A DNA stretch of 64,000 nucleotides from DAOUKH01 sp965261455 (lineage in GTDB: Bacteria > Chloroflexota > Dehalococcoidia > SHYB01), in NCBI GenBank assembly GCA_965261455.1, contig OZ253453.1, positions 2,666,001 to 2,730,000 of the forward strand, in the 5' to 3' direction. The notes under the pieces are model-generated. The model made no database searches and had not been told where the DNA came from. It saw only the letters and a list, made by a program, of their open reading frames with translations. Positions within the stretch are counted from its first letter, which is position 1. Each line of letters begins with the position of its first letter. A program made the translations under genes and the position numbers. This document shows positions 51,639 to 59,272 of the stretch, one piece after another.

Positions 51639-52046
51639 GTGTCCTATTCATCGCAAGTCCCTCAGCTAGCCAACCAAGTCGATGCCGCCATCGTTCGGCT
51701 GCCGCTGCTTCTGGTCCAGCTCCTGGCGAGTCTCGTCCGCATCCCTCTGCTCGCGGCGCAGTTGGCGGTGGGCCTCCTCGCCATGCCGCTCATCGCCGTC
51801 CAGTTGCTTGCCGAGGTCATTGAGCAGTTCCCGGCGCGGGTCGAGGACTACGCCCGCGAAAGAATCGCCGAAGACCGCGAGAGGGCGAAGAGCTTCGACC
51901 GTAATCAGGGCCAGGTCCTGGACCAACGCATGGCGGCGGAACAGGACGAGCCGCCGGAGCCCCGCCTCCGTGCCAGGCCTGAGGAAGGCCGCTGGGAGGC
52001 GTTCGCCGCCCAGAACGCGACGCACGGCCCCCGCACCGCGGCGTAG
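51639..52046 (+). CDS. Small membrane-associated protein of unknown function
   Basis: A 135-residue protein. Residues 15-62 are two hydrophobic, Leu-rich helices (AAIVRLPLLLVQLLASLVRI, PLLAAQLAVGLLAMPLIAVQ) that could form a membrane hairpin or amphipathic anchor. The rest (ARVEDYARERIAEDRERAKS onward) is charged and probably helical in the cytoplasm. GTG start with GAGGAGG upstream and a clear promoter make it a real gene. I do not recognise the family. Confidence 0.7.
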   Translation: MSYSSQVPQLANQVDAAIVRLPLLLVQLLASLVRIPLLAAQLAVGLLAMPLIAVQLLAEVIEQFPARVEDYARERIAEDRERAKSFDRNQGQVLDQRMAAEQDEPPEPRLRARPEEGRWEAFAAQNATHGPRTAA

Positions 52047-52071
52047 GTCCCGCCTAGCCCTTCCCTAGACG

Positions 52072-52108
52072 AGGCCCCGTGCCTTTAGGGCTTAGGGCGT
52101 CGGGGCCT
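52072..52108 (+). terminator. Hairpin after the small membrane protein gene
   Basis: AGGCCCCG (52072-52079) pairs with CGGGGCCT (52101-52108) around a 21-base loop, 25 bases after the stop codon. A short TTA follows rather than a U-tract, so termination is plausible but weak. Confidence 0.4.
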
Positions 52109-52333
52109 TATCGCAACCAAGCCCCTTGCGCAGGCGACCCCGCGCGCGCGTTTCAGCGCCACGAGCCCCGTGGTATGCTACCCGCCGCGTCTGGGGCGGC
52201 TCGTTGACGTGCCCCCGACCCGGAGTCATCGTCTTTCATCCTTGGAGACAAACGCGCCGTGATGAAGTCGGGTTTCCCTCTGTCCGCGGCCTGAATAATG
52301 CTTAGCTTCGCTGTGACTTAAGGAGGCCTCAGG

Positions 52334-53116
52334 GTGACTACCTCGGCAACCGCTCGGGAAGAGTTCGTGGACGTGGCCGGATCGCGGCTCCACGTCGCCA
52401 TCGCGGGATCGGGCGAACCCATCGTCGTGCTGCACCAGGACATCGGCAGCCCGGGCATCGACGATCCGCTCGTCCAAGCGCTGGCCCGGACCAACACGGT
52501 CTATCTGCCTACGCACCCCGGGTTCGATAAGCAGGATGTGCCCGAATGGGCGCGCCACCCGCGCGACCTCGCGGTGATGCACCTCTGGGCGCTCCGTGAT
52601 CTGGGGCTCACCTCGATTACCCTGTGCGGGCTGGGGTTCGGCGGCTGGGTCGCCGCCGAGATGGCCACCATGGCCCATCAAGTCGTCGGCAAGCTCGTGC
52701 TCGTCGGCGCGGCCGGCATCCAGCCCCCCGAGGGCGATGAGATCACGGACCAGTTTGTCTACAGCGCGACGGAGTACATCGGGGCGGGCTTCGCCGACCA
52801 GTCCCACTTCGGCCGGCTCTTCGGCGAGAACCCGGATATCGACCAACTGGAGATCTGGGAGATCAACCGTGAGATGACGACCCGCGTCGCATGGAAGCCG
52901 TACATGTTCAGCCTGCCTTTGGTCCGGCTCGTGGGCGGCGTCAGGGCGGCGACTCTGCTGGTGTGGGGCGACGACGACCGCATCGTTCCACTGAGCGCGG
53001 GGAGGCGCTACCAGAGCCTCATCCCGGGGTCGCGCCTGGAGATCATCCCCGGCTGCGGACACTTCGTTGAGTTCGAGAAGCCCGCCGAGCTCGCCAAGCT
53101 CGTGGCCGGCCTCTAA
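52334..53116 (+). CDS. Alpha/beta hydrolase-fold protein lacking the nucleophile
   Basis: A 260-residue alpha/beta hydrolase fold. The elbow that normally reads GxSxGG is GLGFGG, so residue 101 is Gly in place of the nucleophilic Ser. The acid (Asp213-215 in WGDDDRIVP) and His243 (GCGHFVEFE) remain. Either it is non-hydrolytic (for example a lyase or binding role) or uses different chemistry, as in cofactor-free dioxygenase-like members of this fold. Start GTG with AAGGAGG upstream. A luciferase-like monooxygenase gene follows 54 bases on, suggesting a joint pathway. Confidence 0.82.
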   Translation: MTTSATAREEFVDVAGSRLHVAIAGSGEPIVVLHQDIGSPGIDDPLVQALARTNTVYLPTHPGFDKQDVPEWARHPRDLAVMHLWALRDLGLTSITLCGLGFGGWVAAEMATMAHQVVGKLVLVGAAGIQPPEGDEITDQFVYSATEYIGAGFADQSHFGRLFGENPDIDQLEIWEINREMTTRVAWKPYMFSLPLVRLVGGVRAATLLVWGDDDRIVPLSAGRRYQSLIPGSRLEIIPGCGHFVEFEKPAELAKLVAGL

Positions 53117-53170
53117 CGGCCGCGGAGACGGAGTGGCTTAGATACGTCCTGATACGGAGGAAGTGTTCCG

Positions 53171-54406
53171 ATGCAACTGATCTACTTCACTGAGCAGCCG
53201 ATGTCGGCGTATCCCAAGGAGGCCGGCGACAAGCTGGGCTACACCGCGACGTTCTTCCCCAACAAGTACTTCGACCCGGTGGCGGGCGCGCGGCTCTACC
53301 AGGAGCGCCTCGAAGAGTACGTCTACGCCGAGGAAGTGGGCGTGGACGGCATTATGCTCAACGAGCATCACAACGCCCCCTTCACCATGCAGGCCAAGAT
53401 CAACATCTTCGGCGCCGTCCTCGCCGCGGCCACCAAGCGCGTCAAGATCATCCTGCACGGCAACCCCTTGCCCATCATCGACAACCCGGTGCGCATCGCC
53501 GAGGAGGTGGCGCAACTCGACATGATCTCGGGCGGGCGCATCATCGCCGGCATCCTCCGCGGCGCGGGCCAGGAGTACGTCGCCACCAACGCCAACCCCG
53601 TCTTCACGCGCGAGCGCTTCGAGGAGGCCCACGACCTCATCGTCAAGACTTGGACCGAGTCCGGCCCCTTCCGTTGGGAGAAGGACCATTATCAGTTCCG
53701 CTGCGTGAATCCCTGGGCGCTTCCCCTCCAGAAGCCCTTCCCCCGCATCTGGTGCCCCGGCGTGGTGAGCAAGGAAAGCATCGTCTGGGCGGCTCGCCAC
53801 CGCTATCCCTACATCGCGCTGAACCCGACGCTGGAGGACGCGGCTCGCATCTGGGACCTCTACGACGGGAACGCCAAGGAGGTCGGGTACGAAGGCGGCT
53901 CGCCGTACCGCGGCTACCTGATTCGCTGCCACGTCCAGGACTCAGCGGAGAAGGCGTTGGAGAACGCGCGGCAGTTCATGTGGATGCAGGGCGAGTTCCT
54001 CGGCTTGGGCCATCCCGTGTGGGGCAGCCCCTCCGGCTACGGCTCGCCGACGACTCGAAAGCAGCGCCTCGGCGTGGGCCGGCGCAAGATCGCCTCGTTC
54101 GAGGAACAACTCGCGAGCAACATGATCGTCGCCGGCAACCCCGACATGGTGATCAAGCAGCTTCGCACGATCCTCGAGAGCACACGCGCCTCGATCCTCT
54201 GCCTTTGGGGCAACGACGGCCGGGTCGACCACGAGAACTCGATGAGTTGCATCAAGGCGCTGGGCGAGGAGGTCATGCCCGCGCTGCGGGATATCGGTAA
54301 GGAGCTCGGCATCGAGGACCCGTTCGAGGCCAACACCCCGGTCTCTCTCAACCACGGGCCCAGCTATATCCCGACCAAGGAAGGGGAGCTCGTCGCCCCC
54401 TTCTAG
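53171..54406 (+). CDS. LLM-class (luciferase-like) monooxygenase
   Basis: A 411-residue flavin-dependent TIM-barrel enzyme of the bacterial luciferase superfamily. Landmarks are YAEEVGVDGIMLNEHHN (the EH(H/N) pair after strand 2), IILHGNPLPIIDNPVRIAEE, QLDMISGGRIIAGILRGAG and the C-terminal IVAGNPDMVIKQL. It should use FMNH2 or F420 with oxygen to oxidise a small substrate. GGAGG is upstream. It pairs with the alpha/beta hydrolase-fold gene before it. Confidence 0.87.
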   Translation: MQLIYFTEQPMSAYPKEAGDKLGYTATFFPNKYFDPVAGARLYQERLEEYVYAEEVGVDGIMLNEHHNAPFTMQAKINIFGAVLAAATKRVKIILHGNPLPIIDNPVRIAEEVAQLDMISGGRIIAGILRGAGQEYVATNANPVFTRERFEEAHDLIVKTWTESGPFRWEKDHYQFRCVNPWALPLQKPFPRIWCPGVVSKESIVWAARHRYPYIALNPTLEDAARIWDLYDGNAKEVGYEGGSPYRGYLIRCHVQDSAEKALENARQFMWMQGEFLGLGHPVWGSPSGYGSPTTRKQRLGVGRRKIASFEEQLASNMIVAGNPDMVIKQLRTILESTRASILCLWGNDGRVDHENSMSCIKALGEEVMPALRDIGKELGIEDPFEANTPVSLNHGPSYIPTKEGELVAPF

Positions 54407-54435
54407 GACACCACCTGCCGCGTTACACTCAAGGT

Positions 54436-54573
54436 ATGACCGAACGCGAAGCCCACGAGCGCGGCCACCCGCCGGCCTGCACCTGCGTCGCTTGCAGCGC
54501 CGCTAGAGTGCAGAAGGTTCAACGCGGCAGCCTGCTCGATCGGCTGCTCCGGGCGCTGCGCCTCAAACGCTAA
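54436..54573 (+). CDS. 45-residue CxCxxC micro-protein related to the zinc-ribbon heads
   Basis: A short gene encoding 45 residues: it starts MTEREAHERGHPPACTCVAC and ends in a basic helix, LLDRLLRALRLKR. The start matches the first 24 residues of the CAP protein at 43068 (MSDEREAYG, HPP, CTCVDC), including the three-Cys CxCxxC group. The partial TACACT at 54425-54430 could be its promoter -10. The basic C-terminal helix might bind RNA or a membrane. It ends 18 bases before tRNA-Gln. Confidence 0.7.
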   Translation: MTEREAHERGHPPACTCVACSAARVQKVQRGSLLDRLLRALRLKR

Positions 54574-54591
54574 GCGCCGGGCCGCCCACGC

Positions 54592-54665
54592 TGCCCCGTG
54601 GTGTAGTGGTAACACAGAGGACTTTGGATCCTTGGACCCAGGTTCGAATCCTGGCGGGGCAGCCA
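54592..54665 (+). tRNA. trnQ: tRNA-Gln (TTG)
   Basis: The acceptor stem TGCCCCG pairs with CGGGGCA. The anticodon stem GAGGA/TCCTT encloses CTTTGGA, giving anticodon TTG. The T loop is TTCGAAT, the discriminator is G, and CCA is encoded. Confidence 0.95.
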
Positions 54666-54823
54666 GGGGCGGAGAGGTCGCCTTAGTTGCAGCAGACAAG
54701 AAGGCCCGGTGGTACATCCGGCTTGTCGCGAACGGCATCAGTGGTACGGTCGGCTTGCCGCACTCCTGACTTCGGGGCAGAATAGGGCCTCCATCAAGCC
54801 TCCCCAGCGCCGGAGTAGACCCG

Positions 54824-55723
54824 ATGATCGTCGACGTCCACCGCCACATGTGGTCTGTACTCGAGCGGCACCACGACACGTTCAGCGGTATGGAGATACC
54901 CGGCCGCGCGAGGGCGGAGCGGCCCGACTTCGACTGGGAGCAAACGACGCGTGAAATCGTCGAGGAGATGGATGACGCCGGCGTCGACAAGACGGTGCTG
55001 TTCGTGGCCGACTTTGCGGCGCGGCTAGGCGATCCGCCGTTTCCCATCAATCAGGAGAACCGGCTGATTGTCGATGCACACGAGTTGTATCCGGAGCGGA
55101 TCATCCCGTTCTATGGGATCGATCCCCGCCGGCCCGGGGCCGCCGACCTGTTCGAGAAAGCGATCAGGGAATGGAACGTCAAGGGCATCAAGCTGCACCC
55201 CTCGGTAGGCTATTTCCCCAATGAGCGATCGTGTTACTCGATCTATGAGCTCTGCGCGGCCTTCGGGCTTCCGGTGATCTTCCACGCAGGGCCATGCTCG
55301 TATCCTCACCTCTACAGCCGTCACACGCACCCCATGGAGTTTGACCAGATGGCGACTGACTTCCCCAACATGCGCATCATCATCGCCCATGCCGCCGGCG
55401 ATTGGTGGCAAGAGGCGCTGACGGTGTTCTACGGTCGGCCGAACGTCGTGGTGGACCTTTCGGCGTGGCAGATCAGGATACGCGACGACCCCAGCACTGC
55501 GCTTCACGCCCTTGGCAAGATGCGCGATGTCATCGGGATGCAGCGAATACTGTTCGGTACGGACTTCCCGGTCTTCCGGCCGATGCTGTCGCTGAAGGAG
55601 ACGGTGGGCATGTTTCGGGACCTGCCCGCTCTCGGCGCTGAGTACGGAGTCGATTTCGACGACACAGAGGTCGATGGCTTGCTTGGGGGGAACGCGCAAC
55701 AGTTCCTGAAGCTGACCTCCTGA
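54824..55723 (+). CDS. Amidohydrolase family 2 protein
   Basis: A 299-residue metal-dependent hydrolase or decarboxylase. It has the N-terminal HxH in IVDVHRHMW, KGIKLHPSVGYFPN, VIFHAGPCS, IIIAHAAGDWW and the terminal Asp in ILFGTDFPVF. This is the complete ligand set of the family, unlike the protein at 472-1557. The start at 54824 has GGAG upstream. A serine hydrolase gene follows 20 bases on, suggesting an operon. Confidence 0.85.
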   Translation: MIVDVHRHMWSVLERHHDTFSGMEIPGRARAERPDFDWEQTTREIVEEMDDAGVDKTVLFVADFAARLGDPPFPINQENRLIVDAHELYPERIIPFYGIDPRRPGAADLFEKAIREWNVKGIKLHPSVGYFPNERSCYSIYELCAAFGLPVIFHAGPCSYPHLYSRHTHPMEFDQMATDFPNMRIIIAHAAGDWWQEALTVFYGRPNVVVDLSAWQIRIRDDPSTALHALGKMRDVIGMQRILFGTDFPVFRPMLSLKETVGMFRDLPALGAEYGVDFDDTEVDGLLGGNAQQFLKLTS

Positions 55724-55743
55724 TAGCGTCACGCGCCCTTACC

Positions 55744-56607
55744 GTGGACGAGCTTGCAACGACGCTGAACCGCCTATGCGACGAGCAGCCGTTCCACACC
55801 GGCTGGTTCGTCAAGAGCATGGCGTCGGGCTGGTCGGCCAGCCGCCACGGCGACGTTGTGGTCCCGTCCGCGAGCACCCGCAAGGTCGCGATCATGACGG
55901 CGACGTTCGCAGCGGCGAGAGCAGGGCGCCTCTCCCTCGATCAAGCGGTGGAGATTGACGCCGAGCATCAGAAGACAGACTGGGGCTGCTTTCAATTCCT
56001 CAAGCCGGGCTTTTCCATCAGCCTCCGGGACGCCGTCATCCTGATGATCATCATCAGCGACAACACCTGCACGGGCATCGTGGCGGACCTGGTGGGGCTG
56101 GACGCCGTAAGCGCCTTGTGCAAGTCCATCGGCATGACGAACACCGAGCACCGGCACGGCGTCCCGACGCCTGGCCTCGGCCAGTACCGTCCGATAGAAG
56201 CCGTCAATACAACCACGCCCAACGACATGGGGCTGCTGCTCGAACGCTTGATCCAGGGATCAACCGACGCCCGGACCGCCCGCGCGCTGGGATGCACGCC
56301 GGGCGATTGCGAGGACGCCTTGCAAATCATGAGTTGGCAGCGCCTGCGCGACCGTCTGCCCTCTCAACTGCCGTACCGGACGAAAATCGCGCACAAGACC
56401 GGAACCAGCACGAGCCTGCGTAACTTCAACGACGTGGGGATCGTCTACTTGGACGACGAACCATTGTTCATCCTGACGGCCTATACCGACGACGTGCCGG
56501 TGGATCTGCCGAACGGCGTCCCTGGACACACGGCGGCGATGCGCCTCATCGGCAGTCTGAGCCGTGCTTGCTACGACGCGCTGAAGCCCGCGGGAGCCAA
56601 AGCGTAG
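55744..56607 (+). CDS. Class A beta-lactamase-fold serine hydrolase
   Basis: A 287-residue penicillin-recognising enzyme fold. The SxxK tetrad is Ser44-Thr-Arg-Lys47, SDN is at 105-107, and KTG at 218-220. The Glu166-x-x-Leu-Asn motif needed for deacylation in true class A enzymes is not seen; the region reads TTTPNDMGLLLERL. There is no signal peptide. It is more likely an esterase or amidase of cytoplasmic substrates than a resistance enzyme. Start GTG without a good ribosome site. Confidence 0.8.
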   Translation: MDELATTLNRLCDEQPFHTGWFVKSMASGWSASRHGDVVVPSASTRKVAIMTATFAAARAGRLSLDQAVEIDAEHQKTDWGCFQFLKPGFSISLRDAVILMIIISDNTCTGIVADLVGLDAVSALCKSIGMTNTEHRHGVPTPGLGQYRPIEAVNTTTPNDMGLLLERLIQGSTDARTARALGCTPGDCEDALQIMSWQRLRDRLPSQLPYRTKIAHKTGTSTSLRNFNDVGIVYLDDEPLFILTAYTDDVPVDLPNGVPGHTAAMRLIGSLSRACYDALKPAGAKA

Positions 56608-56621
56608 GCCGTCAGTTCGAA

Positions 56622-56637
56622 GGCCCTTTTCAGGGCC
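56622..56637 (+). terminator. Small hairpin between convergent genes
   Basis: GGCCCT-TTTC-AGGGCC forms a 6-bp stem with a 4-base loop between the stops at 56607 and 56630. It overlaps the end of the minus-strand gene and has no U-tract, so it is only a possible bidirectional terminator. Confidence 0.3.
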
Positions 56638-57319
56638 ACACGGGGAGCCAGGTTGCGGTCCAGTGCGGCTGCACCTGGATTACGAAGTCCTGGGGCAGGT
56701 GATCCCCGGCATCCCGCACTCTCACGTGCGTCTCGTCAACCTGTTCGAACCAGTCGTCGGCGGATTTCGGGAACGTCGCTGGGTCGGCGTCGCTTTCGTA
56801 GACCGTTAGGAACTCTGTCGCTTCGCCCGGCGGCTGATCGGCTCGTTGAAACCGGTAGGCCGTATGGTAGGAGCCGGCGCGCAGGGCCTGGCTAAGGTGC
56901 ACGTCCTCGTGCCACCGCGCAAAGGCCGCGGCGTGTTCCTTAGCACAGCTCATCTGGACGGTCGTGATCAGGGTTACGGGCCTTTGGCCCGGGGGCGCGA
57001 CCGGCCCTATGGAAGCATAGGGGCGAGACCACGCGCGCTCGAATACGGGCCAAAGGCGCCCACGCTCCACTAGCTCTTCCGTCTCTCGATCGGCCCGCCG
57101 CAAACTGTCCGTGAGGTCCGTGTAGTCGGACTCCCAGATTGCGAGAAACCGCTCGGGCCTGTCTTCGACGGCCTTATACCGGTACACCCGATCAAAAATG
57201 CCCCAGCCCAGGCCGTCGGGGATGTGGACATAGTTGTACCAATAGTTGAACTCCGCCTCCTTACCAGGAAGCGGGTTGGTGAGGACGATGTAGATGCTGC
57301 GTGGATGCTTCCCTTGCAC
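56630..57319 (-). CDS. EthD/Dabb-like duplicated ferredoxin-fold protein
   Basis: A 229-residue relative in layout of the protein at 49225-50013. Its two halves carry EFNYWYNYVHIPDGLGWG and FARWHEDVHLSQALRAGSYH, both with the Trp/Tyr-x-x-x-His pattern. The start codon is GTG. It is the last gene of a minus-strand group with an esterase-like gene, an isocitrate-lyase-superfamily enzyme and an aminotransferase. A role in small-molecule degradation is inferred from that group. Confidence 0.6.
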   Translation of the reverse strand: MQGKHPRSIYIVLTNPLPGKEAEFNYWYNYVHIPDGLGWGIFDRVYRYKAVEDRPERFLAIWESDYTDLTDSLRRADRETEELVERGRLWPVFERAWSRPYASIGPVAPPGQRPVTLITTVQMSCAKEHAAAFARWHEDVHLSQALRAGSYHTAYRFQRADQPPGEATEFLTVYESDADPATFPKSADDWFEQVDETHVRVRDAGDHLPQDFVIQVQPHWTATWLPVWP

Positions 57320-57333
57320 GGCGAGATCCTGCG

Positions 57334-58233
57334 TCAGCGTAGATACCGGTCGAACCAGGCCTTGGTGTGGACCGCGAAGTCGCTCTTGTCCATGGTCTGA
57401 ATGTCAGGGTAGACATGGATTGACTTGATCGGCGGGATGCGCTCGAAGACCGGCATCGACGTGGCGTAGGGATGATAGTCGTCGCGCAAAGCGACGCCGA
57501 CGGCGGTCGGACACGTGATGGCATCGACCAGGTTCATGGGGTCGAAGAACTCCAGGTTCGCCAGAACCCCTTCCTTGCGGTCGGGGTGCCTTTCGAGGTA
57601 CACGCGGAGTTCGTCATAGGGGAAGAAGGTCCGTTCCGCCGCGACTGGGAAGTTGCACGGCCAGGGCATCTCGGCGACGGCGGCCCCGATCCGCCGGTCG
57701 AGTGAAGCCGTCGCGAGGGTCATTCCTCCGCCCTGGCTGGAGCCTAGGACTCCGACGCGTTGGGCGTTGATCTCCGGGCGTCCGAACAGGAAGTCCAGGC
57801 CGCGAATGCAGTCCATGAACCCGCCACGGTAATAGTAGGCCTCTTTGTCTTCCAACTGATAGGTGAGCGCCGTCGAGCCTTCCGGAATGGTCCATTCCTC
57901 CCGGCTCTCGCCCTGCCCTCTCGGATAGAGCGTCAGCGTTGCGTACCCGTACCGCACCAGATGCAAGGGCAGCACCATCACGCCGATATAGCCGGGGATG
58001 ACCATGACGGCCGGCCAGCCGCCGGAGGGGGCGTCGCCGGTAGGCACGGTGTACCACGCACGAATCGGGACACCGCCGAGGCTGGTCAGGGTGACGCGAT
58101 GGTTGACCAGCGTCTTGGCGTTACCCTCCAGGATGTAGCCGGTCTGCTCCACGGGCTCAACGACTTCGGCCATGGGAGTGGCGGCTAGCTCCGCAAGCGT
58201 GCGGTCCCAGAACTGGCGGATGTCGTCTGTCAC
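57334..58233 (-). CDS. Acetylxylan-esterase-like alpha/beta hydrolase
   Basis: A 299-residue alpha/beta hydrolase close to the acetylxylan esterase/cephalosporin deacetylase group. Features are WPAVMVIPGYIG, LTLYPRGQGES, the GGFMDCIRGLDFLFGRPEI segment with YYYRG, and the nucleophile Ser in LGSSQGGGMTLATA. The terminal FAVHTKAWFDRYL contains the catalytic His, and an Asp lies in DDYHP. It should deacylate small esters. Start codon GTG. It lies 16 bases after the isocitrate-lyase-superfamily gene. Confidence 0.83.
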   Translation of the reverse strand: MTDDIRQFWDRTLAELAATPMAEVVEPVEQTGYILEGNAKTLVNHRVTLTSLGGVPIRAWYTVPTGDAPSGGWPAVMVIPGYIGVMVLPLHLVRYGYATLTLYPRGQGESREEWTIPEGSTALTYQLEDKEAYYYRGGFMDCIRGLDFLFGRPEINAQRVGVLGSSQGGGMTLATASLDRRIGAAVAEMPWPCNFPVAAERTFFPYDELRVYLERHPDRKEGVLANLEFFDPMNLVDAITCPTAVGVALRDDYHPYATSMPVFERIPPIKSIHVYPDIQTMDKSDFAVHTKAWFDRYLR

Positions 58234-58249
58234 AACGTAGTCCGGTGGC

Positions 58250-59236
58250 CTACGGCTTCTTGGTGGTCATCGACCACGGGCGCGCGGCCTCGCCCGGTGT
58301 ATAGAGCCCGATGGAGTTGGCGTACTTCTCGAGCTCCTCGGGAGCCATGTACTTCTCCTCAAGCTCCCGTACCTTAGGGAATCCCGCGAGGTCGAAGCGG
58401 TGGGGCGGCTCGGGATACTTCCAGGAGTGATCCTCCTCCCACGACTCCCACTCGCGCAGAGCGTCGAGACCGCGGTCCTTGAAGTCGTGGAGGAACTCCC
58501 AGTTGATCCGATACGTCATCCGGCGGGCGAGGCCCGGATAGAAGGCGCAGGAGATGCCCAGCCCCTCCATTTCGTCGTGGGGCGGGGGGTCAGGCAGCGC
58601 CAAGAGCGTGAACATGATCGGCGGGCCGACCTCCGCGATGGCCTCCTTGACCTCGTCCATGCTCTGTAGGCCCTCGACATAGGCAATGTCGGCGCCGGCC
58701 TTCCGGTACGCATTCGCCCTGGCTAGGGCGTCTTCCAGGCTCCCGCCCACGGCGCCGCGGGCATCGGTCCTCGCGATGATGATGAAGTCCTCGTCGAGCT
58801 CGTTGCGGGCGTCGACGGCGGCGCGGTACTTGCCGACGGCCTCGTCGATCGGTATTACCTGCTTCCCGGCGACGAAGCCGCACCGCTTGGGCGCGACCTG
58901 GTCCTCGATGTGGACTCCGGCGACCCCGGCTCGGATGAAGGCGTGGACGGTGCGGCGTACGTTGACGGCGTTGCCGTAGCCGGTGTCGGCGTCGGAGACC
59001 AACGGGATATCGACGGCTTGGGCCATGTACCCGGCATTCATCACCATTTCGCTGCCGGAGAGAAGGCCGGCGTCGGGGAGGCCCGCCAGCGTGCCTGACG
59101 TGCCCGCGCCCGACATATAACAGGCCTCGTAGCCTATCCACTGGACCAATTGGGCTTCGAAGGCGTTGGTGCAGCCCGGGAGCACAAAGATCTCCGGACG
59201 TTCGAATAGCTGCCGCAACCGAGTTGTTTGCTTCAC
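58250..59236 (-). CDS. Isocitrate lyase/PEP mutase superfamily enzyme
   Basis: A 328-residue TIM-barrel enzyme of the isocitrate lyase/phosphonomutase superfamily. The metal site is in VSDADTGYGNAVNVRRTV, then VHIEDQVAPKRCGF. The active loop of relatives reads K(K/R)CGH; here the final His is Phe (PKRCGFVAGK). IIARTDARGA and ADIAYVEGLQS are standard. It may cleave or form a C-C or C-P bond of an oxo-acid. Start GTG. It follows the aminotransferase in the same minus-strand group. Confidence 0.83.
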   Translation of the reverse strand: MKQTTRLRQLFERPEIFVLPGCTNAFEAQLVQWIGYEACYMSGAGTSGTLAGLPDAGLLSGSEMVMNAGYMAQAVDIPLVSDADTGYGNAVNVRRTVHAFIRAGVAGVHIEDQVAPKRCGFVAGKQVIPIDEAVGKYRAAVDARNELDEDFIIIARTDARGAVGGSLEDALARANAYRKAGADIAYVEGLQSMDEVKEAIAEVGPPIMFTLLALPDPPPHDEMEGLGISCAFYPGLARRMTYRINWEFLHDFKDRGLDALREWESWEEDHSWKYPEPPHRFDLAGFPKVRELEEKYMAPEELEKYANSIGLYTPGEAARPWSMTTKKP

Positions 59237-59272
59237 GACATCACCGCCTCGACCGCCCCTGTCTGCGGGAGC

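Noticed and set aside
52204..52232. TTGACG with CATCGT as a promoter for the alpha/beta hydrolase gene
   Set aside because: The -10 match is poor and the leader would be about 95 bases.
54403..55050. Minus-strand 215-codon frame across tRNA-Gln and the micro-gene
   Set aside because: It runs through a tRNA and the start of an amidohydrolase; it has no family features.
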